Below are positions 42,946-51,723 of a stretch of DNA of 64,000 bases, piece by piece (the stretch's first letter is position 1; each line of letters starts with the position of its first letter). The DNA comes from Gammaproteobacteria bacterium (GTDB lineage Bacteria; Pseudomonadota; Gammaproteobacteria; Pseudomonadales; Azotimanducaceae): contig PAPD01000012.1 in assembly GCA_002708765.1 (NCBI GenBank), forward strand, positions 3,483 to 67,482. Reading direction: 5' to 3'. Made by a program: the position numbers and the translations under genes. The notes under the pieces were generated by a model. It was given only the letters and a program-made list of their open reading frames with translations, was not told where the DNA came from and ran no database searches.

Positions 42946-45390
42946 TTAAATATCGTAACTAGCTGTTATACCAAAGGTTCTAGGTTTTGCAGTGAGCTTG
43001 ATGATCGTGCCAATAACCTTGCTGTGCCTATGCCAGTAATATTCATCCGTGATATTGCGTCCCCACACCCATACCTTCCAGTTGTTGTTCTCAACGCCTG
43101 CTCGGATGTCTACAAGCGTTCTAGAGGGAACCGGTAGGGTTGTGTCTCCAGATATCTGGCCAGCGTCGCGTCGCGTGCACGTTACTCCAATTTCTCTGCA
43201 TTCGTCGACAAAAAACGAATTAGTCTCTTCCTGATAATTAATGTTAGTGGCTACGAAAGCACTCCATCCATCTGAAACCTCCCAATTGTAAGCAATAGCT
43301 AGATTTGCTTGCAATTCAGGCGCTTGAGGGAAGTCCTGACCAGAGAAGTCTTTTGTTCCTGAATTAGTGCCACCAAAGAACGCATCAAAATTCCTGAACG
43401 CGCCATCGACTTCGGTGTCGGCATAACTAACAGAGGGTGAGAATGTCAGACCCTCGATTGGCATCCAGGTCGCTATGAATTCAATACCCGTAACATGGGA
43501 CTCAGGAACGTTAACCAAGGCGGGAAGAGATCCGAACACCGCATCTTCTAGGGCTCCAAGGATTTGCTTATCAGTGTAGTCATAATAGAAAGCCGCAGCG
43601 TTTGGCTGGAGACTCCCATCTGCCAGGGTTGCTTTTGTTCCGATTTCATAAGCAAGAAGTTCTTCCTGAACTACGGGTTGAAGCTGAGATATAGCTGAGC
43701 CCGGGAGCGTAGGGAATTGTCCGTTCTTGTACGCTTTACTAATATTAGCGTAAACAAGTGTTTCGTCGTTCGCAGCCCAGTTTATTCCTACCCTCCAGGA
43801 AGTGTTGTCTTCGTTAAGGCTCAATTGATGGCCGTTAGGATCCGGATTAAAATCTGGCGCGGGTCCGGTTGTTGCGCACTCTCCGGGGTTTACCTGGAGG
43901 GGGCTGGTTGAACCAAGGAAGGGTTGAATAAGAAATGAGGTGAATGCCCAAGTTCCGTCGCCACCATCAAAAGTGCATCCTCTAAAGTCACGTTCCTGGT
44001 CTGTGTATCGCAGGCCGGCTTGCATAGTAACTGTTTCTGTTAGGTTATATTCTAAATTTGCAAAAATAGCCCAGGTTTCAACTTCCTGGAAACTCGCTGG
44101 TGAAGTTGGACCGTAATCAATAAAACCAAAAATTGGATTAACCGACGATTCGCCATACGATTGCATGAACACGTCGGAAGTTTCCATGTCCTCGTAATTT
44201 GCACCCACGACCCAGGTTCCTTTGTCATAGTTTCCGGTCAGTCTAAATTCTTGGAAAAACGTTTCCATGCCTCCGGTATGAGATTGTTCATAAATTTGGA
44301 ATATCGAACCGTCTCCATCCATGCCTGAGCCTTTTTGTTCAAAGTCGTTATAACTTGTGAGAGAAGTTATAACTATTTCGTCATTCAAGTCGTGGTCCAC
44401 GCGCAGTTGCACGGATAGAAACTCATCATCATTCTCAAGGGCATCGCAGCCCCGATCGTAACGCCGTGTATTTGGATCTGTTGGGGTGCCCCCGTTATTA
44501 TTAGCGCATGGACTCCACGCTGCTGCTTCAGCTTTCAGAGGCGCAAGCGGCGTATCAACGAATCCCGAAAAAATTCCGTTCACCGGGTTTTGAGCAATTT
44601 TACCCGCCAACTGTGGACGCAAGGTGTCGCTATTGTTTGTAAAACCACTTAGAGTAAACAAGGCTCTTGTTTTATCATTATTGTCATAAGCTAGTGTTGC
44701 TCGATAGGCAAATTCGTCTTTTGAGCCTGCCTCATCATCATTGAGGTAACTCTCTTGCCAATCACCTGAAGTCTGAGAGCGAAGCGCAAGCCTGAAGCCT
44801 AAGGCTTCATTAATGGGACCGCTCACATATCCATCTATGTCAACTGAATCGAAGGTGCCATAGCTGACAGTCAAGCCTGCCTCAAATTCCTCAGTAGGTT
44901 TGTTAGCAATAAAGTTAACAGCGCCACCAGTAGCGTTTTGTCCAAACAAAGTTCCTTGGGGTCCCTTAAGGGCTTCAACCCGCTGAACATCAAGAGAGGC
45001 CCCTCTGGTCATAGGCGAGAACTGAAGGGGCGCTTCATCAAGATATACGCTGACTGTTGGGCTCGTTGCCAGCGAGTTCTCCTGAAAACCTACCCCTCGA
45101 ATGGTGTAGATCGAGGTGCCAGCGTAATTCACATTTGAACTGAAACCCGCTATTGCCTTATATAAATCGAAGGGGTCTGATATCCCTAGTTCTTTCAACT
45201 GTTCGCCAGTGGAAGCCTGAATCGACATACCTACTTCGTTAATGCTTTCCTCGCGTTTTTGAGCAGTTACAACTATTTCCTCGATAGTGGTTGCATTCTG
45301 GCGAGCTGATTCTTCTGCATTTGCAACTTGGGCCAAAGTGGTCATTGCTACGAAAGACAGACAAAAAGTTATGTACCAATTTATCTTCAT
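42946..45390 (-). CDS. TonB-dependent outer-membrane receptor 3
   Basis: An 814-residue receptor with signal peptide MKINWYITFCLSFVAMTTLA, TonB box near residue 38 (IEEIVVTAQKREE), the plug motif LKGPQGTLFGQNATGG at about residue 140, and a barrel to the end (FGITASYDI). AAGGAT precedes the ATG. It follows the same EEIVVTAQKREE layout as the other two receptors. Its gene neighbours, on the same strand, are a phytanoyl-CoA dioxygenase-like gene upstream at 45598-46509, and two divergent SDRs lie downstream. The ligand is unknown. Confidence 0.96.
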   Translation of the reverse strand: MKINWYITFCLSFVAMTTLAQVANAEESARQNATTIEEIVVTAQKREESINEVGMSIQASTGEQLKELGISDPFDLYKAIAGFSSNVNYAGTSIYTIRGVGFQENSLATSPTVSVYLDEAPLQFSPMTRGASLDVQRVEALKGPQGTLFGQNATGGAVNFIANKPTEEFEAGLTVSYGTFDSVDIDGYVSGPINEALGFRLALRSQTSGDWQESYLNDDEAGSKDEFAYRATLAYDNNDKTRALFTLSGFTNNSDTLRPQLAGKIAQNPVNGIFSGFVDTPLAPLKAEAAAWSPCANNNGGTPTDPNTRRYDRGCDALENDDEFLSVQLRVDHDLNDEIVITSLTSYNDFEQKGSGMDGDGSIFQIYEQSHTGGMETFFQEFRLTGNYDKGTWVVGANYEDMETSDVFMQSYGESSVNPIFGFIDYGPTSPASFQEVETWAIFANLEYNLTETVTMQAGLRYTDQERDFRGCTFDGGDGTWAFTSFLIQPFLGSTSPLQVNPGECATTGPAPDFNPDPNGHQLSLNEDNTSWRVGINWAANDETLVYANISKAYKNGQFPTLPGSAISQLQPVVQEELLAYEIGTKATLADGSLQPNAAAFYYDYTDKQILGALEDAVFGSLPALVNVPESHVTGIEFIATWMPIEGLTFSPSVSYADTEVDGAFRNFDAFFGGTNSGTKDFSGQDFPQAPELQANLAIAYNWEVSDGWSAFVATNINYQEETNSFFVDECREIGVTCTRRDAGQISGDTTLPVPSRTLVDIRAGVENNNWKVWVWGRNITDEYYWHRHSKVIGTIIKLTAKPRTFGITASYDI

Positions 45391-45597
45391 AGTTTTATCC
45401 TTCTGTGGGTAATTGTTTTGCTCTTAGGCGATGGATTAGAGCGGTATGTTTTTTCATGCTTGTGATTTGAATTAATATACACGGTTTGTTTTACGGTGCA
45501 ACTTCTTGTTGAGCATTCCAAAATTCGAACTGCCTTAAATTCTAGAATTTCCGAGCTTTGGGAAATTTTTCTTCTTGGTTTTAGCTCATGCCGGTGG

Positions 45598-46509
45598 TCA
45601 CGGCACCCAGGAGACGGGAAAAATTTCTGGGAAGTCAGCCAGTGGTTGCCCGTCCTTAGGCTCATAATCGTAAAGAGGCAGCGGGTCAGGGATTGCCTGG
45701 CTCCGACGATGTAAGTAGGCTACGTCAGGTCCAGCCCACAAAGACGCATGAGATCGCCTTGGATGATCAAGCTCCACGCCGCCACGAGCAGAGTGAAGTA
45801 TGTTGCCATGAAAAAGGAGCACATCTCCTGGCTCGTAATCCCAATTCATAATATCAAACGAGTCCCGAAGAGAGTCGATGTCGGGCAATTCTGGCAAACC
45901 GGGATCTAGAAAAGATTCAAAGTAGGTAAAATGATCATGAGCTTCTTTGCCCACTAGCACCTTGCCTGCCGCAAAGTTTTCTTCCAATGCCTTAGCCCCT
46001 TCGGGGTCTTCTTCCGGATCCATTCCAACGGGGGGTCTGTATGTTGCGTTCCACAAATGGGAACCTCTAACGACTTCCATGCTAACGCTCCGGGGTGCAT
46101 GATCAGCACAAATCCAGGCCCGAACAACTTGGTGACCTTCTATGTTGTAGTAGCATGTATCTTGATGCCAGGCGCTGGGTGCCATTAGGCCCGCAGGTTT
46201 ATAAAACATTTGGTCCATGTAAAAACGAACTGGCGCATCAATTATTCTTCCGACGATCTCCGCAACGGGTGATTCGTCAAGGATTTTTTTTAGCTTTGGA
46301 GAGTGCGAGGCAGGCCATTGATCAATTCTAAGTGGTTCAGATACTCCTACTGACATTCCGTCAGGGTGGTCATTGGCATATTCCAAACCCTCTGCGAGAA
46401 TCTCGGTCCAGTCCTCACCCATTATGTTTTTCAGCAGAACTGCTCCGTCTCGATGGAAATTTTCTATTTCTTCCGGTGTTATGTCTCGAAGCATCTCAGA
46501 CATGGCCAT
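45598..46509 (-). CDS. Phytanoyl-CoA dioxygenase family protein
   Basis: About 303 residues. The 2-oxoglutarate/iron-binding pattern HQD (in WHQDTC, about residue 115) and a distal His in HGNILHSARGG are seen. The ITPEEIENFHRDGAVLL opening is the usual start of the PhyH family. These dioxygenases hydroxylate CoA esters or natural products. I use ATG 46509, with AGGAG 10 nt upstream; longer in-frame readings extend to 46581. It could act on the substrate brought in by receptor 3. Confidence 0.92.
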   Translation of the reverse strand: MAMSEMLRDITPEEIENFHRDGAVLLKNIMGEDWTEILAEGLEYANDHPDGMSVGVSEPLRIDQWPASHSPKLKKILDESPVAEIVGRIIDAPVRFYMDQMFYKPAGLMAPSAWHQDTCYYNIEGHQVVRAWICADHAPRSVSMEVVRGSHLWNATYRPPVGMDPEEDPEGAKALEENFAAGKVLVGKEAHDHFTYFESFLDPGLPELPDIDSLRDSFDIMNWDYEPGDVLLFHGNILHSARGGVELDHPRRSHASLWAGPDVAYLHRRSQAIPDPLPLYDYEPKDGQPLADFPEIFPVSWVP

Positions 46510-46667
46510 TGTCTTTTGTTCTCCTTTGCTACTAGTGATATAGTCAAAAAAAATAATACGCGCAAATTGTTTAATGCGCAATTGTCAACATCTGTGAACA
46601 TCTAAAGATATCTGGCTTTAAAAACGACTCTCTAAAACAACTACCAATTAATCCGAGGTGGAGAAAA

Positions 46668-47564
46668 ATGCCCGCATCATTTGAATACATTGATTACCAG
46701 GTCGAGGACCGCAGAGCACGAATCACTCTAAATCGGCCTGAAAAACGTAACGCTCTGTCGATCGAACTGGTTGAGGAACTTCGAGATGCGCTTTGGGAGG
46801 CTGATGACGATACGTCCGTTCACTGCGTGATTATAAAAGGAGCAGGTGGGTCTTTCTGTGCGGGGTATGATTTGACTGCAAATCGATCTCAGAGGGAAGA
46901 TGGAGTAAAGCGTCGCAAGCGGATGAGTATGGACGACGATGCATGGGGGATAGAACGATTTCAGCGCAGCCTTAGGACCCTTACTGAAATGCACAAACCG
47001 ACCATAGCTCAAATTCATGGGCACTGCTATGCCGGTGGCACTGACCTTGCGCTCTACTGCGATATGTTGATATGTGCTGACAATGCGAGCATTGGTTATT
47101 CTGCACTGCGCAACATGGGCGCCGCGCCAAATCAGATGTGGCTTTATCACATAGGCCCGCAATGGACAAAAAGGCTTTTGCTGACAGGGGATACACTTAC
47201 TGGTAAAGATGCTGCTTTGGTAGGGTTAGTGCTAAAATCAGTGCCAGAGGAGTTTCTTGAGAAGGAAGTTGAAGGGCTTGCAGATCGTTTAAGTTGGATT
47301 GATCCGGAGATGCTGTCGACAAATAAGAGAATCATAAATGTTGGAATGGAGCTTATGGGTGCGCAAACACTTCAGCGCTTGGCAGCCGAGAACGACGCCC
47401 GGGCGCATACCACTCAGGCAGCTAGAGACGTGTTCCGACAAATCTCAACCGAAGGCCTTAGGGCGGCACTCAGGGATAGGGACGCGCCTTTTGGCGATAG
47501 CAGAGCACGGGTTATTGGGCCTGAGGTTAGAGATGAGGATGGAAGGCTTGTTGATGAGGAATGA
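46668..47564 (+). CDS. Crotonase-fold protein (enoyl-CoA hydratase-like, lacking both catalytic Glu)
   Basis: A 298-residue crotonase. LNRPEKRNALSIELVEELRDAL, IIKGAGGSFCAGYDL and HGHCYAGGTDLALYCDMLI are the family motifs. At the two Glu positions of true enoyl-CoA hydratase, the first is Asp (GGTDLA) and the second is Ala (GYSALRNMG), so ordinary hydration is doubtful. Isomerase, hydrolase or other crotonase chemistry remains possible. The ATG has a GAGGTGGAG site. The nitroreductase gene follows, 54 nt on. Confidence 0.9.
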   Translation: MPASFEYIDYQVEDRRARITLNRPEKRNALSIELVEELRDALWEADDDTSVHCVIIKGAGGSFCAGYDLTANRSQREDGVKRRKRMSMDDDAWGIERFQRSLRTLTEMHKPTIAQIHGHCYAGGTDLALYCDMLICADNASIGYSALRNMGAAPNQMWLYHIGPQWTKRLLLTGDTLTGKDAALVGLVLKSVPEEFLEKEVEGLADRLSWIDPEMLSTNKRIINVGMELMGAQTLQRLAAENDARAHTTQAARDVFRQISTEGLRAALRDRDAPFGDSRARVIGPEVRDEDGRLVDEE

Positions 47565-47618
47565 TCATACTGGGATTCAGAGAGCAGATAGCAATATCAC
47601 TCTTTGAGTTAAATAATT

Positions 47619-48260
47619 ATGGAAAGCGTTTCGGTCGATAAAGCAATTTTTACCACCAGATCAATGCGTCGCCTCAGACCTGACCCTGTACCGAGAGAGG
47701 ATATAGAATACATTGTCGAGGCTGCTACCATGGCTCCTTCCGCGGGTAACTATCAGATGTGGGCTTTCGTCGCGGTAACCGACGAGCGAACTAGAAAAAA
47801 GATTGGCGCGGCTTACCGAGAGAGTGGCAACTCCTATATTAGGGATACTGTTTTAGCTGATCCCAATACTGATGAAGAAAGGATGCATGTTTATGGCAAG
47901 GCAATGTATACCGTGGAGCACCTAGCGGAAGCTCCTGTCATCATTGTTGCCTGCTCGACTTTGGCGATTCCAAATGACAGCGCAATAGCGGCTGGTCCAT
48001 TTGGTTCTTTATTCCCCGCCATCCAAAATCTTATGCTCGCTGCCAGGGGGCGAGGACTTGGAACAGTAATGTTAACCCTTGCGACGGATCATGCTCCACT
48101 TCCTCCGAAGAAGAATGATTCGGTTCGAAAAATTCTGAATTTACCGGAAAATGTTGAAACTGTTGCAATAATCCCTGTAGGTTATCCGAAAGGGGAATGG
48201 GGCAGACCGCGTAGAGACCAAAACTTGAAGGTATTGCACTGGAATCGTTGGGAAAAATAA
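47619..48260 (+). CDS. Nitroreductase-family protein
   Basis: A 213-residue FMN-dependent nitroreductase-fold protein: FTTRSMRRLRPDPVPREDIEYIVEAATMAPSAGNYQMWAFV, SLFPAIQNLMLAARGRGLGTVMLT and VAIIPVGYPKGEWGRPRR. These enzymes reduce nitroaromatics or quinones, or act as dehydrogenases. It follows the crotonase on the same strand. Confidence 0.9.
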   Translation: MESVSVDKAIFTTRSMRRLRPDPVPREDIEYIVEAATMAPSAGNYQMWAFVAVTDERTRKKIGAAYRESGNSYIRDTVLADPNTDEERMHVYGKAMYTVEHLAEAPVIIVACSTLAIPNDSAIAAGPFGSLFPAIQNLMLAARGRGLGTVMLTLATDHAPLPPKKNDSVRKILNLPENVETVAIIPVGYPKGEWGRPRRDQNLKVLHWNRWEK

Positions 48261-48364
48261 ATCATTTTGCAGGCGTTAAGCTAATGAGATCTATTTTACT
48301 TCGTGTCTTATCTTGGTTTCGTCCATTTCGTTCTCTTAGAATAGCTAATAAGCCTTTTTCTACT

Positions 48365-50251
48365 TTAGTTACAATCTTTGTTTCTTAAACACTTATTAAG
48401 AAAAGAAACCATAGATTCTGCGGCTTCTATCCTGTTAACATTTTTTCTAAAACCATGGCCCTCATTAGAAAAAACTAGATAATCTACATAAACCCCATTT
48501 TTTTTAACTTGCTCTACCATTTCATCACTTTCTACTTGCAGAACTCTTGGATCGTTAGAACCCTGGATAACCAGTAATGGTTTGGATATGTGTTGTGCAT
48601 GAAAAAGTGGTGATATGGATCTGTGCCTTTCTTCATCAGTTTCTGGGTCCCCCATCTCGTCATAAAGCGCAACCTTAAAACTCTCCCACCACGGAGGAAT
48701 ACTCTTCAGAGTTCTAACCCAATTAGACACTCCAAATATATCTATTCCTACTTCAAATTCATCTGGGTGAAAAGTCATGGCAGCCAAAGTCATAAATCCT
48801 CCGTAAGATCCCCCCATTACCCCAATTCTTTTTGAGTCTATCCAATCCAACTCTTGGAGGTGTTTCTTAGCCCATACAACGTCTAATAGATCTTCCTCAC
48901 CATGCCTTTTGTCATCCATGTGGTAAAAAGTCTTACCGTAACCAGAAGATCCGCGATTATTAACTCCAATTACTGCATAACCATTATTAACTAAAAATTG
49001 GATATTTGAGTTATAACCTTTTCTTGTTTGACCTCCAGGGCCACCGTGAACATAAACTAAAGCTGGTACTTTGTTTCTTTTTGAAGCCTGATGAGGTTTA
49101 TAGAGAATAGAAGGAATTTCTAATCCATCAAAACTTTGGTATCGAATCACCTTAGATGTTACTAGATCTTTTTCATTTATTTCTTCGGAAAGCCCGCTCG
49201 CTAATTTCTTAGACCGTTGTTCACCTTTAAAAGATAAGAAAATATCTCCTGGGCTAGTATCTGAACTTGAAATATAGGCGAAAACTTGTTCGTCTTTAGA
49301 AATTGATAAAGCCCTAATCCCAGTATTAGGCAATTCTTTCAGGTTAATTTCCTGCATGCTTTCAGTTTCAAATATCCTCAACACAGAAGAAGCATCTTCG
49401 TTAGTACTTACCAATAAATAACTTCCTAGTGGAGAAAAATTAGCTCCTGAAATATCCCAATCTGTCTCATATACTTTCTTTTCTTCAAGGGAATTGATAT
49501 TGACCGACCTCAAGGTAGTAAATTCGCCTTCTCTATCGGTAGTGTAGAGGACCGAAGAGCTATCGGAGCTAAAGTCAGCAAATAGATGCTCACCCTCTGC
49601 ATAAGGTGTAATGTTAATGACATCATTATTCTCTAAATTGAATTGAGAAATATACAAGTGAGAAGTCTTGTTATTGATTGATTTGCCCAGCACCAAATAT
49701 TGATCATTATTGCTAATCTTTATAATCTCAAAGGATTGGACGTTCTTAAAAATCAATTCTCTTTCATAACCATCAGTTGAATAACGATAAACATCCATTG
49801 AGCGAGAATCTCTTTCATTAGAGGCTATATAAAAACTTTGAGTGTCAGAGCTAAAACCAAGAAATTTAGCTCTCGTCTCTTCCCCGGGTGTTAAATCTGT
49901 CAGTTGGCCTTCTTTTTCTACAACAAATATGTGATTTCTTTCATTGCCTCCCTTATCACTAGAGACCAGCACCCTTTCATCTTCAGGAAAATAGGAAAGG
50001 GAGAAAACAGCATCTGATTCGGAGTTGGTGATGGGGTGCATCTTCCCTGTTTTAATATCAATAAAATAAGAATTAAAAATTCCTGTAGCATTGTGACTTA
50101 CAAGCAATTTATTGTTATTGCTTGTAAATGAATACTCACCGCCTCCAGCTATGGAATAACTTACGGTACTAAAAAAAGTATTTGCTCCATACTGAGTTCT
50201 TTCACATCCCAGAAGAAAAGAAACAAGAGCAATTGAAATTATTTTTTTCAT
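48365..50251 (-). CDS. S9-family prolyl-oligopeptidase-like lipoprotein, AT-rich
   Basis: A 628-residue secreted peptidase. A lipobox LLGC ends a short signal peptide (Cys near residue 16). An N-terminal beta-propeller with many aspartate/serine repeats is followed by the alpha/beta-hydrolase domain. The catalytic Ser is in GGSYGG (about residue 482), Asp in SNDPRV (about 565) and His in NEGHGF (about 599). It probably degrades oligopeptides or acyl-peptides in the periplasm. Codon choice is conspicuously AT-rich (AAA, TTA, ATA common) compared with flanking genes; a line at 49681 counts 19 G/C of 60, one at 47101 counts 36 of 60. It lies next to a duplicated tRNA end and may be horizontally acquired. 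Confidence 0.92.
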   Translation of the reverse strand: MKKIISIALVSFLLGCERTQYGANTFFSTVSYSIAGGGEYSFTSNNNKLLVSHNATGIFNSYFIDIKTGKMHPITNSESDAVFSLSYFPEDERVLVSSDKGGNERNHIFVVEKEGQLTDLTPGEETRAKFLGFSSDTQSFYIASNERDSRSMDVYRYSTDGYERELIFKNVQSFEIIKISNNDQYLVLGKSINNKTSHLYISQFNLENNDVINITPYAEGEHLFADFSSDSSSVLYTTDREGEFTTLRSVNINSLEEKKVYETDWDISGANFSPLGSYLLVSTNEDASSVLRIFETESMQEINLKELPNTGIRALSISKDEQVFAYISSSDTSPGDIFLSFKGEQRSKKLASGLSEEINEKDLVTSKVIRYQSFDGLEIPSILYKPHQASKRNKVPALVYVHGGPGGQTRKGYNSNIQFLVNNGYAVIGVNNRGSSGYGKTFYHMDDKRHGEEDLLDVVWAKKHLQELDWIDSKRIGVMGGSYGGFMTLAAMTFHPDEFEVGIDIFGVSNWVRTLKSIPPWWESFKVALYDEMGDPETDEERHRSISPLFHAQHISKPLLVIQGSNDPRVLQVESDEMVEQVKKNGVYVDYLVFSNEGHGFRKNVNRIEAAESMVSFLNKCLRNKDCN

Positions 50252-50312
50252 TTCTTAGTTTTATTATAAATCAGTTGTTTTATAAAAAAGGATCACTAGA
50301 AATTTGACTAGG

Positions 50313-50343
50313 TGGTGGAGCTAGGCGGGATCGAACCGCCGAC
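50313..50343 (-). repeat. Duplicated 3' end of tRNA-Ala (candidate att site)
   Basis: 31 nt identical to 51561-51591, the 3' end (T-arm, acceptor strand and CCA) of the tRNA-Ala gene, in the same orientation, about 1.25 kb away. Such a split is the usual trace of integrase-mediated insertion into a tRNA gene. No integrase is encoded between the copies. Confidence 0.85.
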
Positions 50344-50406
50344 AACCCTTTATTTCTTGTCATTTTATCAAATTATTTGGACATATATACGCCTTATTCA
50401 AAGAAA

Positions 50407-50429
50407 TGTGTCACCAGTTTGTGTCACCA
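50407..50429. repeat. 10-bp direct repeats beside the candidate att site
   Basis: TGTGTCACCA occurs at 50407-50416 and again at 50420-50429. Short directly repeated sites at about one helical turn, next to an att core, could be integrase arm-type binding sites; this is an inference. Confidence 0.5.
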
Positions 50430-50588
50430 AAGTTCCCCTAGGCAGGATGCCAGGGGGCTGCCCATATAGATAGGAGCTCCAATATCTTTTTCCAGTCTTA
50501 GGTGTAAATATTTGATTGGATTTGTGTTACTGGCTTTATTTTAGTACTGTTTTTTTAAGTCATTAATAGAACTCAGGGAGATAATCAA

Positions 50589-51434
50589 ATGAAAATGATT
50601 CTGGTGTCAATTGCAATTTTCTCTCTTGTTTTCAATCAAATCGCTTTCGCTTCAACGGTGGCTCTGCCCGCAGATAAAAGAGTCTTCATTGAATTGCTTC
50701 AGGAGGTCAGAGCTAAAGATATTCAGCAAGGCCATACAGTAGCTGCTAGAGTCTTAGATGACGTAGTCCAAAATAGAAAAACCGTTATCAAATCTGGAAC
50801 ATCTGTATTAGTTCGCGTTGATGCGGTAAAGAAAAGGAAGATTGCTGGTAGGCAAGCAGAGTTAAGTTTAGGCGCCTATGAGACTACTGCAGTAGACGGT
50901 CAAGATATTCGTTTGTTCGGCGGGTACAAAAAAGAGGGAGAGAGTCGAGTTGCTTTGAGCGTTTCTCTAGGCGTATTGATCTTGCTTCCACTAATATTCA
51001 TTCGAGGAAAAGATGCCGTCTTGCCTGTAGGCTCGGTTATTGATGCTTTCACCAGGGGTAGTTATCAGGTTGCAATTTCAGACACTCAACCCTCCCAGAG
51101 AATTAATCTAAGCCGCTTTAAGGAGTCGATGACCGCTGAGGTGTTATATGACAACCTTAATGACAATTCGGAGAACTTTGAGTTCCTTATAAAATCTAAT
51201 CTTGGATCAGAAAAAGGTTTTGCCATTACTCAGATTAATAGTGCCAGCATTAAGCCCATCGAATTGCGGAACGTTTCTGAAAAAAGAGACGATGGAAAAA
51301 CTGAGCTATTAGCAGAAGTAAAAATAAAAAAGTTGGTTAAAAGATTCCGGAAGGGGTTTAATAACGTAACGATTTCGAATCTTTCGAATCCTGACGCAGA
51401 GTCTATTGAGATTATGATTGATATTGAGTTGTAA
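50589..51434 (+). CDS. Exported protein of unknown function within the tRNA-flanked segment
   Basis: A 281-residue protein. A signal peptide (ILVSIAIFSLVFNQIAFAS, about residues 4-22) precedes a beta-rich domain with a VLDDVV-NRKTVIKSGTSVLVRVDAV pattern. A second hydrophobic stretch (ALSVSLGVLILLPLIFI, about residues 120-136) is followed by a lysine-rich basic C-terminal half. I recognise no family. It is the only gene between the two tRNA-end copies. Periplasmic or inner-membrane-anchored localisation is likely. Confidence 0.75.
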   Translation: MKMILVSIAIFSLVFNQIAFASTVALPADKRVFIELLQEVRAKDIQQGHTVAARVLDDVVQNRKTVIKSGTSVLVRVDAVKKRKIAGRQAELSLGAYETTAVDGQDIRLFGGYKKEGESRVALSVSLGVLILLPLIFIRGKDAVLPVGSVIDAFTRGSYQVAISDTQPSQRINLSRFKESMTAEVLYDNLNDNSENFEFLIKSNLGSEKGFAITQINSASIKPIELRNVSEKRDDGKTELLAEVKIKKLVKRFRKGFNNVTISNLSNPDAESIEIMIDIEL

Positions 51435-51560
51435 GAATCAAAAAAGCTAATTCAGAGAAAAGAATTGAAATATGAGGTCGGGTCGGAGCGTCCTTATGGT
51501 CTACCATAGACCAGAAAATTAAAGGTTTTCAGCGACTTATCAAACCTAAGAATTGAGACT

Positions 51561-51636
51561 TGGTGGAGCTAGGCGGGATCGAACCGCCGACCTTTTGACT
51601 GCCAGTCAAACGCTCTCCCAGCTGAGCTATAGCCCC
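51561..51636 (-). tRNA. tRNA-Ala (anticodon GGC)
   Basis: A 76-nt tRNA gene with 7-bp acceptor stem (GGGGCTA with TAGCTCC, one G-U), D-arm GCTC/GAGC, anticodon stem TTTGA/TCAAA with loop CTGGCAG giving GGC, T-arm GGCGG/CCGCC with TTCGATC, and encoded CCA. The 3' 31 nt recur at 50313-50343. A weak 7-bp hairpin at 51497-51513, past the 3' end, could act in termination. Confidence 0.96.
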
Positions 51637-51723
51637 AAATTCTCGGGAGATGGTAACGGATGTTATTGCTCTAATCAATTGCCAGTACCTTCCCAAAAAA
51701 ACGAAAAAAAAAGGATCTGTGTT

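Larger units (their letters stand above)
50252..50588. other. Intergenic region with integration-site remnant
   Basis: These 337 nt hold no gene I can support. They contain the duplicated 3' end of the tRNA-Ala gene (50313-50343) and two 10-bp direct repeats TGTGTCACCA (50407-50416 and 50420-50429, 13 bp apart). The remaining sequence is AT-rich and featureless, leading into the promoter side of the gene at 50589. Confidence 0.6.

Noticed and set aside
51553..51723. N-terminal extension of the aldo/keto reductase through the tRNA
   Set aside because: The extra residues are translated tRNA sequence; a ribosome site and the family start (MEFKRFGSTD) support ATG 51724.
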